Below are positions 26,821-35,361 of a stretch of DNA of 64,000 bases, one piece after another (position 1 is the stretch's first letter; each line of letters begins with the position of its first letter). A model generated the notes under the pieces. The model saw nothing but the letters and a program-made list of their open reading frames with translations. It had not been told where the DNA came from and did not search any database. The stretch comes from Pseudomonas cichorii (GTDB lineage: Bacteria > Pseudomonadota > Gammaproteobacteria > Pseudomonadales > Pseudomonadaceae): positions 1-64,000 of the forward strand of contig NZ_RBRE01000039.1 in the NCBI RefSeq assembly GCF_003700275.1, in the 5' to 3' direction. The translations under genes were made by a program, and so were the position numbers.

Positions 26821-27917
26821 TGAAAGTCCTTCTACAACTGCCCTCGATTGCCCAGCCGGTGAGCATGTCGGTATTCATGGAAGCGCAGCAGCCTTACTCG
26901 CTCTCTCAGGCCGATGCCGATGTACTGGCGTTGGCCGCTTCGCTTGAAGCTGCGGATATCCAGACCGTTTTCCTGTCCGATGCCCTGTTCAGCGAAGACG
27001 GTCCGCATGTCTCGATGGCCGATATGCGGCAGTTGGCCCAGCGCTCGCTACGCTTTGCCGATGACATTGCGCAAGCACGCCGCCAACTGGCTTATGAGCA
27101 GTTGACGCGCTGCAGCCGTCGGGAGCTGGCAGAGGTCATCATCAACCAGCCGAAACTTCGCCTGCATCACGATGATGAGCTTGGCCGGATCAGTCCTGAC
27201 GCCAGCTACGAGAGCTATGAGATCAACCCGCTGTACGGCTTGCTGTTTCCTCGGGATCATTTCATGAACGTCGGCGGCCAGCCGGTTTTCGGTCGGGTGA
27301 AACGTCAGGATCGGGCGCGGGAAGTGGACGTGGTGAAAAGTGTCGTCGCGGCTCACGGTCACGCACTCGTAGAGCTCGATCAGGTGCTCGAAGGTGGCGA
27401 CTATCAGGAAACCCCTCGCGTCAGCATGATCAACACCGGTTTTCGGACCGAGGTCCAGACGCTGCATTTTCTGCTGGAATCCGGTCTGCTCAAGGGCGAC
27501 GTGGTACTGGCCGTTGAGGATCTGTGGGGCAATCCCGAGCAATTCCACCTCGACCACTACGTGTGCCTGCTGCGCGATACCTTGCTGATCGATGCGGCAA
27601 GGGCGGACGCCGTCGAGCGGTCGCGGGTCAGTGTCTATCGCCGCACTCCCTCGGGCTGGCAGATCAGCGAAGAAAACCTGACCTTGCGCCAGGCCGCGCT
27701 GGCTGCGGACCTGGAACCGCTGTTGCTCGATGAATCGATGATGTCCGCCTGGTGCGCCAATGCGTTCTCGTCAGGCAAGCATGTGTGGATCGATGAAAAC
27801 GCACCCTCCAGCCTGCTGGACCGGCTGTCGGGGCGTGGCTATGAAATTCACCTGATTGCCTGCTCGGAACACCGCAAGCAATTTGGCGGTATCCATTGCT
27901 CAACCCAACTCCTATAA
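26820..27917 (+). CDS. Arginine-deiminase-like guanidine-modifying enzyme
   Basis: This 365-residue protein belongs to the guanidino-group-modifying superfamily (arginine deiminase, amidinotransferase, dimethylarginine hydrolase). The catalytic set is complete: D146 in FPRDHFM, E191 in EGGD, H243 and D245 in HLDHYV, and the nucleophile C360 in GGIHCST close to the C-terminus. The arginine residue usually found five positions before the cysteine in arginine deiminase is not there (F355), so the substrate probably differs from free arginine. It may release ammonia from, or transfer an amidino group to, an intermediate of the pathway. The ATG overlaps the stop of ligase 2 (26818-26820). Confidence 0.83.
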   Translation: MKVLLQLPSIAQPVSMSVFMEAQQPYSLSQADADVLALAASLEAADIQTVFLSDALFSEDGPHVSMADMRQLAQRSLRFADDIAQARRQLAYEQLTRCSRRELAEVIINQPKLRLHHDDELGRISPDASYESYEINPLYGLLFPRDHFMNVGGQPVFGRVKRQDRAREVDVVKSVVAAHGHALVELDQVLEGGDYQETPRVSMINTGFRTEVQTLHFLLESGLLKGDVVLAVEDLWGNPEQFHLDHYVCLLRDTLLIDAARADAVERSRVSVYRRTPSGWQISEENLTLRQAALAADLEPLLLDESMMSAWCANAFSSGKHVWIDENAPSSLLDRLSGRGYEIHLIACSEHRKQFGGIHCSTQLL

Positions 27918-27933
27918 CTTTCGAGGCTTCATC

Positions 27934-28893
27934 ATGAAGGTGGGTAACAAGTCTTTGCTGCCGGTACTGGCACTGATCGTAAGCACCATCGGTGTGGCGT
28001 CGGCGATTGCATTCGTCAAGCTCAGCGAGGTGGATGCCACTTCAACATTGATGCTGCGCATGTTCATCGCTGGCGGCATGGCGACTGCAATCACCGCCTG
28101 GCCACCCGGCAAGAGCGCGGCGCTGGACACCTACGGTTCGGGGCGTAGTCGTCTGGCCATGCTCGGGCTGTTGCTGCTATCCGGGGTGATTTCATGCATC
28201 GATCTGCTGTCGAACCACTGGGCGGTGAAGCTGACCAGCATGGCGAACACTTCGATCCTGATGAACCTGTCGCCAGTCTTCGTGGCGTTACTGTCTTTCC
28301 TGTTCATGAAGGAAAGAATCGGCGTGTATCAGGTGCTGGCACTGGCAGTGTGTGTCGCCGGAGCCTGCCTGCTGGTGTTTGACGGCAACGCCAACCTGAC
28401 ATTTTCCAGTCAGGGCGTGATCGGTGATCTGCTGGCGCTCAATTCGGCGCTGTTCTACGCCATCTATCTGATCATGATCAAGTCGCTGCGCGATTGCTTC
28501 TCGGCCCGCAAGATCATTATCTGGAACAGTTTCACCTGTGCAGTGTTGCTGCTGCCTGTCGCGCTCGCCACCAGTTCGCAGATTCTGCCCAATACGCTCA
28601 ATGGCTGGCTGGTGATTGCGCTGCTGGCCGTGATCAGCCAATTGTTGGGGCACGGGCTGATGGCCTATGCCTTGCGACATGTCGATGTGGTCCTCGCTTC
28701 TGCCTCGGCATTGGCGCGTCCGGTGGTGGCGATTCTGATCGGCTTTTTCTTTTTCGATGAAGCCCTCGCGCCGCTGCAATGGGTAGGCGTCGTCACCGTG
28801 CTGCTGGGGATCTGGTGGTACAAGCGCCCGGCACCCGTGGCGCCGGTGGTCGCTGCTCCCGTGGTGCAGGGCAAGGCATCCAGTGAAGTCTGA
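27934..28893 (+). CDS. EamA/DMT-superfamily exporter
   Basis: This is an inner-membrane transporter of 319 residues with about ten helices in two repeated EamA halves; the family segments include MNLSPVFVALLSFLFMKERI and ALARPVVAILIGFFFFDEAL. Members export metabolites such as amino acids and related compounds. As the last gene of the operon it is the natural candidate to export the product and may give self-protection. The start at 27934 lies 16 bases after the preceding stop, with CGAGG as a possible ribosome-binding site. A soluble or basic tail follows the last helix. Confidence 0.88.
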   Translation: MKVGNKSLLPVLALIVSTIGVASAIAFVKLSEVDATSTLMLRMFIAGGMATAITAWPPGKSAALDTYGSGRSRLAMLGLLLLSGVISCIDLLSNHWAVKLTSMANTSILMNLSPVFVALLSFLFMKERIGVYQVLALAVCVAGACLLVFDGNANLTFSSQGVIGDLLALNSALFYAIYLIMIKSLRDCFSARKIIIWNSFTCAVLLLPVALATSSQILPNTLNGWLVIALLAVISQLLGHGLMAYALRHVDVVLASASALARPVVAILIGFFFFDEALAPLQWVGVVTVLLGIWWYKRPAPVAPVVAAPVVQGKASSEV

Positions 28894-29032
28894 AAGTCCG
28901 CTCCCGGGCCCGGCGCGATCTTTTTCAAGAGAGCGCTGGCATATTCGCTGTGCAGGACGTCTACTGTGCAGCGAACGAAAAGCGTGCGAAGAATCCGCTT
29001 TCGTACACGAATCATGACCATGGGAGCAGGCA

Positions 29033-29305
29033 ATGCAGTTGTTCTGGGGGTTGGGCAAGCTATTGACGCTGGGGTTCTGGCTGGTTGTTGTGGTCAATTC
29101 GATCATCGAGGCTCCGGAGCCGTTCGGGATCATGATCAGCATTGCTGGCGGTCTGGTACTGCTCGCGCATGTGCTGGAATTGTTCCTGTTCAATGGCCGC
29201 CTGCGCGGGCGCAGGCACCCGTGGCGTGATCGCGGCAAAATCCTTGTTTTTGGCATTTTTCATGTGCTGTCCATCGGTCGTCCAGCGAGGCCCACTCATG
29301 CGTAA
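29033..29305 (+). CDS. DUF1145-family membrane protein
   Basis: This 90-residue inner-membrane protein has two hydrophobic helices (LGKLLTLGFWLVVVVNSI and MISIAGGLVLLAHVLELFLF) and a basic C-terminus (RLRGRRHPWRDRGK). It matches the DUF1145 family. The GGAGCAGGC ribosome-binding site precedes the ATG. It overlaps the start of the collagen-like gene by eight bases, so the two are coupled. Function is unknown. Confidence 0.85.
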   Translation: MQLFWGLGKLLTLGFWLVVVVNSIIEAPEPFGIMISIAGGLVLLAHVLELFLFNGRLRGRRHPWRDRGKILVFGIFHVLSIGRPARPTHA

Positions 29306-30056
29306 CCTTGTCTTGTTGGCAGCCCTGTTCAGCCCGTTGGCCATGGCACAGACGATCAGTGTCGAGCCTCATTCCCTCATGCGTCTGCCCGGCAAAAGCA
29401 GTGTCCTGCAGGTCGAGCGGCTGGAGGTTGCGGATTACGGCACGTTGCTGATCCCTTCCGGCATTACCGAGGTCAAGGTTGGTGAGCTGGTGCTGGGGCA
29501 TGAGGCGCGGATCGCGATTGTGCCCGGCACACAGACTTTCAATCTGCTCGTTGGGCATGGCGAATTGGCCACCGGCAGCCAGATCACTGCACGCGGCGCA
29601 CCGGGAACCTTCGAGAAAACCGCCTCGCCAGGACGTAATCTGATCCTGCGCCTGCAAAGCCTGAACGCCGAGCAATTGTCGGTCGATGCCCGTGGCGGTG
29701 CCGGTGCACGTGGCTACGCAGGTCTGGATGGCGGCAATGGTCAGGCGCCGGGTTGCGTCTGGGGCCAGGGCGGGCGTGGTTATGACGGCGACAATGGCGG
29801 CAACGGCCACGATGGTGCCGCCGGCGCGCAGGTGCGTCTGGAGTTGCCACAGAGCTTCGCTGCCGAGCGCATTCAGGTCAATGTCGAGGGCGGCGCTGCC
29901 GGGCCGGGCGGCGAGGGTGGCAAATCTGGCAAGGGCGGCCAACCCAAGGGCTGCATCGTCTATGAGGCCGATGGCGGCAAGCCGGGTAAACCCGGTCAGA
30001 AGGGACAGCCTGGTGCCGCAGGACCTGCCGGAGCCTTGATCCTGCAACGCCTGTAA
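29298..30056 (+). CDS. Secreted collagen-like protein
   Basis: This 252-residue protein has a signal peptide (MRNLVLLAALFSPLAMA), a beta-rich N-terminal domain (about 20-120), and a glycine-rich region with GGNGQAPG, GYDGDNGGNGHDGAAG and, near the end, GKPGKPGQKGQPGAAG. The last part has real Gly-X-Y collagen triplets with Pro and Lys. Two cysteines (in APGCVWGQGG and PKGCIVYE) could make a disulfide. Bacterial collagen-like proteins are usually surface or adhesive; this one lies next to a DUF1145 gene, a conserved arrangement in Pseudomonas. The function is not established. Confidence 0.85.
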   Translation: MRNLVLLAALFSPLAMAQTISVEPHSLMRLPGKSSVLQVERLEVADYGTLLIPSGITEVKVGELVLGHEARIAIVPGTQTFNLLVGHGELATGSQITARGAPGTFEKTASPGRNLILRLQSLNAEQLSVDARGGAGARGYAGLDGGNGQAPGCVWGQGGRGYDGDNGGNGHDGAAGAQVRLELPQSFAAERIQVNVEGGAAGPGGEGGKSGKGGQPKGCIVYEADGGKPGKPGQKGQPGAAGPAGALILQRL

Positions 30057-30067
30057 GACGCTTTCGT

Positions 30068-30097
30068 CAGGCCCGGATCACGCTTGTGCCGGGCCTG
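30068..30097. terminator. Terminator-like hairpin after the collagen-like gene
   Basis: Arms CAGGCCCGG and CCGGGCCTG close a 12-base loop just after the collagen-like stop and before the converging CopD-like gene. There is no strong T-run. Confidence 0.7.
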
Positions 30098-30124
30098 GCT
30101 TATATTCCAGTCAGACTTTTCCTT

Positions 30125-30589
30125 TCAGAAAGTCGGCCGCGCTGCCGCAATGGCAACTACCGTCAGGCCTACAATCAGGTTGACGCCCACCAGACGCCTG
30201 ATCCTGCCCAGCACAGCGGCACCTTCAGCCCATTGCCCGGCTTCCGTGGCGCGCTGCAATTCCGGTAGCTGTAGCGACTGGATGCGCAGGAACAGGGCGA
30301 CCATCACGACATACAGGCCCATCATGACCTGTACATAGCGTGGCGCGGTCTCGAAACTGGTGAAGTTCAGCTGGATCATGCCGACGCCGGTAATGGGCAG
30401 CACCACCACGGATGCCCACACCCAGACGAAGAAGCGTGGAAACACCTGGACCCACAATTTCAGGCGAACCGGGCCTTCAAGTGCTGAAATGATTGCTGGA
30501 CGCAACACCATCCAGGCGAAAAACATCCCGCCAACCCAAACCAGGGCGGCCAGAACATGCAGTGTGTAGACAGGGGCGAAAGCGCTCAT
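30125..30589 (-). CDS. CopD-family membrane protein
   Basis: This integral membrane protein of 154 residues has four helices (VYTLHVLAALVWVGGMFF and VWASVVVLPITGVGMI among them). The histidine in TLHVLAALVWVGG is the conserved residue of the CopD/YcnJ group linked to copper or heme membrane proteins. No copper genes adjoin it. It is transcribed toward the collagen-like gene and away from dinG. Confidence 0.82.
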   Translation of the reverse strand: MSAFAPVYTLHVLAALVWVGGMFFAWMVLRPAIISALEGPVRLKLWVQVFPRFFVWVWASVVVLPITGVGMIQLNFTSFETAPRYVQVMMGLYVVMVALFLRIQSLQLPELQRATEAGQWAEGAAVLGRIRRLVGVNLIVGLTVVAIAAARPTF

Positions 30590-30696
30590 CAGGTACTCCG
30601 TTCTGCGCGGATGGATTTAGCGCTGTATGATAGCGTCCACTCAGAACCACTGAAAATATATCCAGCCTTTTTTGCCGTGCCGCCGAACCCGAGCCA

Positions 30697-32841
30697 ATGA
30701 TCAGTACCGAATTAAAATCCCAGATACAGGGCGCCTACTCGCGTTTCCTCGAAGCCAAGAGCCTCAAGCCACGCTATGGCCAGCGTTTGATGATCGCGGA
30801 GGTCGCCAAGGTGCTGGGCGATGTTGAAACCGACGAAGAAGGGCGGCGCTCGGGCGATCCGGCCGTGGTGGCGGTGGAAGCGGGAACCGGTACGGGGAAA
30901 ACCGTGGCCTACGCCATCGCGTCGATTCCGGCGGCCAAGGCAGCAGGCAAGCGGCTGGTCATCGCCACCGCGACCGTCGCCCTGCAGGAGCAGATCGTCT
31001 ACAAGGATCTGCCGGACCTCATGCGCAACAGCGGTTTGAACTTCAGTTTCTCCCTGGCCAAGGGCCGCGGGCGCTACATGTGCCTGTCCAAGCTCGACAT
31101 GCTGCTGCAGGAAGGCGATGCGACCAACGCCACTGCCCAGCTGTTCGAGGAGGAGGGCTTCAAGATCGAGGTCGATGAAGCCAGCCAGAAGCTCTTCACC
31201 AGCATGTTGCAGAAACTGGCCGGCAATAAATGGGATGGCGATCGCGACAGCTGGCCCCAGGAACTGGCCGACCAGGACTGGGCGCGTCTGACCACCGACC
31301 ACAGCCAGTGCACCAACCGGCATTGCCCGAACTTCCAGCAGTGCGCCTTCTACAAGGCTCGCGAAGGCATGGGCAAGGTGGACGTGATCGTTACCAACCA
31401 CGACATGGTTCTGGCCGACCTGGCACTGGGCGGTGGGGCCGTGCTGCCCGACCCCCGCGACACCATGTATGTGTTCGACGAAGGGCATCACCTTCCGGAC
31501 AAGGCCATCGGCCACTTTGCCCACTACACCCGGCTGCGCTCTACGGCCGACTGGCTGGAGCAGACTGCCAAGAACCTTGCCAAGCTGCTGGCCCAGCATC
31601 CGCTGCCCGGTGACCTGGGCAAGCTGATCGAACAAGTGCCGGAACTGGCGCGCGAGATCAAGGGCCATCAGCAGTTCATGTTCGGCGCCTGTGAGCAACT
31701 GGCCGATTTCCGCGCCGGCGAGGACATGCAGGGCCGCGAGCGGCCACGTCACCGCTTTGTCGGTGGCGTCATTCCCGAACATATCCGTGAGATGGGCATC
31801 GAGCTCAAGAAAGGTTTTGCGCGCCTCGACGATCTGTTCACGCGCCTGACCGAGCTGCTCAAGGAAGGCATGGATGGCGAGGTGAATATCGGTATCGCCA
31901 GCCACCAGGCCGAAGAATGGTATCCGCTGTTCGGCAGCCTGTTGGCCCGTGCCCACGGCAACTGGGAATTGTGGACCGCCTTTACCGCCGAGGACCCGGA
32001 AGACAGCCCGCCGATGGCGCGCTGGCTGACCCTGGCCGACAGCGGCGCGCTGTTCGATATCGAGGTCAATGCCAGCCCGATCCTGGCTGCCGAAATGCTG
32101 CGGCGCAATCTCTGGAATGTTGCCTATGCTGCGCTGGTCACCTCGGCGACCCTGACCGCGCTGGGCAAGTTCGACCGTTATCGGATGCGCGCCGGCCTGC
32201 CCAAGGCGGCAGTGACGGCAGTGGTGCCCAGCCCGTTCCATCATGCCGATGCCGGCGTGCTGCGGGTGCCCGACCTCAAGGCCGACCCGCGCGATGCTGC
32301 GGCGCATACGGCGGCAATCATTCGCGATCTTCCGGATCTGGTGGAAGGTTCGCGTGGCACGCTGGTGCTGTTTTCATCGCGCAAGCAGATGCAGGACGTC
32401 TTCGATGGCCTGGATCGCGACTGGCGCAAGCAGGTCTTCATTCAGGGCAACCTGTCCAAGCAGGAAACCCTCAACAAGCACAAGGCGCGGGTCGACAGCG
32501 GCGAGTCCAGCGTCCTGTTCGGGCTGGCCAGTTTTGCCGAAGGTGTGGACTTGCCCGGCGCGTACTGTGAGCACGTGGTCATCGCCAAGATTCCTTTCGC
32601 GGTGCCGGATGATCCGGTGGAAGCCGCGCTGGCTGAATGGATCGAAGCCCGCGGCGGCAACCCGTTCATGGAAATCGCCGTTCCCGATGCTTCGTTGCGG
32701 TTGATTCAGGCCTGTGGTCGCTTGCTGCGTACCGAAGCGGATCGCGGCACCATCACGTTGCTGGACCGGCGTGTCGTGACACAGCGTTATGGCAAGGCGA
32801 TTCTCAATGCATTGCCACCATTCCACAGGGAAATTTCCTGA
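30697..32841 (+). CDS. dinG: ATP-dependent DNA helicase DinG
   Basis: This is a superfamily 2, XPD-like 5'-3' helicase (714 aa) that resolves R-loops and DNA damage intermediates. Walker A is EAGTGTGKTVAYA, the Fe-S domain cysteines include CLSKLD, CTNRHC and QQCAF, and the DEAH-type box is FDEGHH. The C-terminal helicase half has SATLTALGKF and the QACGRLLRTEADRG motif VI. Length matches DinG. Its position between a CopD gene and an EstB-like gene is conserved in Pseudomonas. Confidence 0.95.
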   Translation: MISTELKSQIQGAYSRFLEAKSLKPRYGQRLMIAEVAKVLGDVETDEEGRRSGDPAVVAVEAGTGTGKTVAYAIASIPAAKAAGKRLVIATATVALQEQIVYKDLPDLMRNSGLNFSFSLAKGRGRYMCLSKLDMLLQEGDATNATAQLFEEEGFKIEVDEASQKLFTSMLQKLAGNKWDGDRDSWPQELADQDWARLTTDHSQCTNRHCPNFQQCAFYKAREGMGKVDVIVTNHDMVLADLALGGGAVLPDPRDTMYVFDEGHHLPDKAIGHFAHYTRLRSTADWLEQTAKNLAKLLAQHPLPGDLGKLIEQVPELAREIKGHQQFMFGACEQLADFRAGEDMQGRERPRHRFVGGVIPEHIREMGIELKKGFARLDDLFTRLTELLKEGMDGEVNIGIASHQAEEWYPLFGSLLARAHGNWELWTAFTAEDPEDSPPMARWLTLADSGALFDIEVNASPILAAEMLRRNLWNVAYAALVTSATLTALGKFDRYRMRAGLPKAAVTAVVPSPFHHADAGVLRVPDLKADPRDAAAHTAAIIRDLPDLVEGSRGTLVLFSSRKQMQDVFDGLDRDWRKQVFIQGNLSKQETLNKHKARVDSGESSVLFGLASFAEGVDLPGAYCEHVVIAKIPFAVPDDPVEAALAEWIEARGGNPFMEIAVPDASLRLIQACGRLLRTEADRGTITLLDRRVVTQRYGKAILNALPPFHREIS

Positions 32842-32931
32842 TAGGCGTGTCGGATGAGTCCTGTTCCCAAACCGGCCAATCGCTGAAACAATGCAGGCCT
32901 TTTCAGGCAATCGTCGTGCGGGAGTCAGCGG

Positions 32932-34080
32932 GTGCAGATCCAGGGCCATTTCGAGCTTAAATTTGAGGCAGTGCGTGAAGCCTTCGCCGCGCTTTTCGAC
33001 GATCCCCAGGAGCGTGGCGCGGCCTTGTGCATTCAGGTCGGTGGCGAAACCGTCGTCGATCTGTGGGCCGGTACCGCCGACAAGGACGGCGCCGAAGCCT
33101 GGCACAGCGATACCATCGCCAACCTGTTTTCCTGCACCAAGGCATTTACTGCCGTGGCTGCCCTGCAACTGGTCGATGAAGGCAAACTGCATCTGGATGA
33201 GCCTGTCGCCCGGCTCTGGCCCGAGTTTGCTGCCGCGGGCAAGGCTTCGATTACCTTGCGCCAGTTGCTGTGTCATCAGGCAGGTTTGCCTGCCTTGCGT
33301 GAGCAACTGCCCGCAACGGCCCTTTACGAATGGGACACCATGACGACCGCCCTGGCGGCCGAGCAACCCTGGTGGACACCCGGGCAGGGTCATGGTTATG
33401 CGGCGATCACCTATGGCTGGCTGGTGGGCGAGATGCTGCGCCGCGCCGATGGCCGTGGTCCTGGCGAGTCCATCGCGGCACGAATCGCCCGGCCGCTGGG
33501 GCTCGACTTTCATGTCGGGCTGGCCGATGAGGAGTTTGGCCGGGTAGCGCATATTGCCCGCAGCAAGGGCAATTTCGGTGATGAAGCTGCCCAGCGCCTG
33601 TTGCAGGCGCTGATGCGCGAGCCCGAAGCCATCGCCACCAAGGCCTTTACCAATCCGCCGTCGATCATGACCAGCACCAACAAGCCGGAATGGCGACGCA
33701 TGCAGCAACCGGCTGCCAACGGGCATGGCAATGCGCGCAGTCTTGCCGGGTTCTACAGCGGTTTGCTCGATGGCAGCCTGCTTGAGGCTGAACTGCTCAA
33801 TGAGATGACCCGCGAACACAGTGTCGGGCAGGACAAGACCCTGATGACCTCCACGCGCTTTGGCCTGGGATGCATGCTCGATCAGCCAGCTGTGCCAAAT
33901 GCCACCTACGGCCTTGGCCCCAAGGCGTTCGGGCATCCGGGAGCGGGTGGTTCCGTGGGCTTTGCCGACCCTGACTACGAGGTCGCGTTCGGCTTTGTCA
34001 CCCATACGCTGGGACCTTACGTACTGATGGACCCGCGTGCGCAAAAACTGGTCCGGACACTGCGTGAGTGTTTGCAGTAA
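32932..34080 (+). CDS. EstB-like serine hydrolase (beta-lactamase family, class VIII esterase)
   Basis: This 382-residue protein of the serine beta-lactamase fold has the catalytic S-x-x-K motif S67-C-T-K70 (NLFSCTKAFTAV) and a later YGWLVGEMLRR segment that supplies the tyrosine of the second motif. No signal peptide is seen, so a cytoplasmic esterase is more likely than a periplasmic beta-lactamase. The start is a GTG with GGGAG upstream. The C-terminal segment PGAGGSVGFADP carries the third active-site motif in the form of an H/G-type box. Confidence 0.9.
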   Translation: MQIQGHFELKFEAVREAFAALFDDPQERGAALCIQVGGETVVDLWAGTADKDGAEAWHSDTIANLFSCTKAFTAVAALQLVDEGKLHLDEPVARLWPEFAAAGKASITLRQLLCHQAGLPALREQLPATALYEWDTMTTALAAEQPWWTPGQGHGYAAITYGWLVGEMLRRADGRGPGESIAARIARPLGLDFHVGLADEEFGRVAHIARSKGNFGDEAAQRLLQALMREPEAIATKAFTNPPSIMTSTNKPEWRRMQQPAANGHGNARSLAGFYSGLLDGSLLEAELLNEMTREHSVGQDKTLMTSTRFGLGCMLDQPAVPNATYGLGPKAFGHPGAGGSVGFADPDYEVAFGFVTHTLGPYVLMDPRAQKLVRTLRECLQ

Positions 34081-34134
34081 CTATCACTCATAAGTGCTTG
34101 TTTCATACCGACTGTCAGTTAAAGAGGTGTAACA

Positions 34135-34158
34135 GGAACCGTACGACGGTTTCTTTTT
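34135..34158 (+). terminator. Rho-independent terminator after the EstB-like gene
   Basis: Arms GGAACCGT and ACGGTTTC flank a three-base loop, followed by CTTTTTCC. It lies downstream of the stop at 34080. Confidence 0.8.
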
Positions 34159-34238
34159 CCAACTGGGTCTTTATGCGTGTTATACGGACGTAGCCAAGTC
34201 CATACGTCCCTTGTCATCAATACTGTTGTGGGTCATCC

Positions 34239-35282
34239 ATGTCATTCAATAAAAGCCTTGCTCTCGCCTTGTGTATCGCTGTTACCGGCTGTGCCCAAAC
34301 CCCGAAAACCGATTCTGCCGATTCTGCTGCCGCTGGAGGCCATTGGTGGCAGTTCGGTTTTGGCAAGGATGCTGATACCGAAGTCGCCAAGGCTCCGGCA
34401 CCTGCTGCACCTGCTCCCGAAAAAGCGCCAGTGGCTGTGGACCCGGTTGCCAAGACCGAAAAGAGCAATCCATGGTACTGGCCGTTCGGCAGCAGCGAGA
34501 GCAAGAAAGACGAGCCTAAAGCTGTTCCAATGCCCGATCCGAAAATCACCCAGGCCTGGCTTGACGAGTACGAGCCACGCCTGCGCGCTGCGATCAAGGA
34601 CAGTCCGTTCGAGCTGGAGCGCCGCGACAACCTGCTGGCTATCACCGCGCCGGCCGATACGTCGTTCAACCCTGACCGTCCGGCGATGTTGTTGCCGGTG
34701 ACCCTCGGCCCGATCACCCGTCTGGCCAAGGCCGTCGAGGGCGATCCAAAGACCGCGGTACTGGTTCTCGGCCATGCCGATACTTCCGGTGTCATGGCGG
34801 CCAACCAGAAAATCAGCCAGGAGCGTGCGCAATCCATTGCGGCGATCTTCCGCCTCAGTGGCCTGGAGCGTAATCGCCTGAGCCTGCGTGGCATGGGCGC
34901 GGTCATGCCGCGTGCCGCCAACGACAGCGCTCAGGGCCGCTCGCTCAATCGCCGGGTGGAAATCCTGCTGACGCCGCAAGACACCATGGTCGCGCTGATG
35001 AGCAAATATGCGCTGCCACCGACGGCGCCAACCATGGTCGCGACTCAGGACGTCAAGCCTGTCGCTGCTCCAGCGCCTGCACCGGCCAAGAAAGCGGCTG
35101 CGACCAAGAAAGATACTGCCAAGAAGGCGGCTCCCGCCAAGGCCAGCACCGCCAAGAAAGCTGCGCCAGCCAAGGCCACGACGGCTGCCAGCAAGAAAAC
35201 CACGCCTGCCAAGGCTGCTCCAGCCAAAGCCGCACCGGCCAAGGATGCTGCCAAGAAAACCGGCGATCAGGCCAGCAACTGA
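34239..35282 (+). CDS. OmpA-family lipoprotein with a long Lys/Ala/Pro-rich tail
   Basis: This 347-residue protein has a lipobox (AVTGC, C19), a variable acidic linker, an OmpA-C-like peptidoglycan-binding domain (about 155-250: VLVLGHADTSGVMAAN, then NRRVEILL), and a repetitive tail (about 277-347) composed of Lys, Ala, Pro and Thr units such as AKKAAPAKA. The tail recalls the histone-H1-like repeats of AlgP and is unusual for a periplasmic protein. It probably anchors the outer membrane to the cell wall, with the basic tail binding acidic polymers. The gene lies before pdxH, a conserved location. Confidence 0.85.
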   Translation: MSFNKSLALALCIAVTGCAQTPKTDSADSAAAGGHWWQFGFGKDADTEVAKAPAPAAPAPEKAPVAVDPVAKTEKSNPWYWPFGSSESKKDEPKAVPMPDPKITQAWLDEYEPRLRAAIKDSPFELERRDNLLAITAPADTSFNPDRPAMLLPVTLGPITRLAKAVEGDPKTAVLVLGHADTSGVMAANQKISQERAQSIAAIFRLSGLERNRLSLRGMGAVMPRAANDSAQGRSLNRRVEILLTPQDTMVALMSKYALPPTAPTMVATQDVKPVAAPAPAPAKKAAATKKDTAKKAAPAKASTAKKAAPAKATTAASKKTTPAKAAPAKAAPAKDAAKKTGDQASN

Positions 35283-35290
35283 TCGTCTGC

Positions 35291-35329
35291 CTGACCCGTA
35301 TCATGCCCGGCCGGGCATGTGCGGGTCAG
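35291..35329. terminator. Large hairpin between the OmpA-like gene and pdxH
   Basis: Nested arms CTGACCCG/CGGGTCAG and CATGCCCGG/CCGGGCATG form a strong stem with a small internal bulge and almost no loop. There is no T-run, so it may be an mRNA stabiliser or a weak terminator. Confidence 0.65.
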
Positions 35330-35361
35330 ACTTCGCATTATTTCGGTGAAGGAAACCTGTC

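Noticed and set aside
32374..34044. A 556-codon frame opposite dinG and the EstB-like gene
   Set aside because: Spans two genuine genes on the other strand and has no domain.
35053..35304. Tandem repeat in the OmpA-like tail as a possible CRISPR-like array
   Set aside because: It is an in-frame Lys/Ala/Pro codon repeat of one protein, without spacers of even length.
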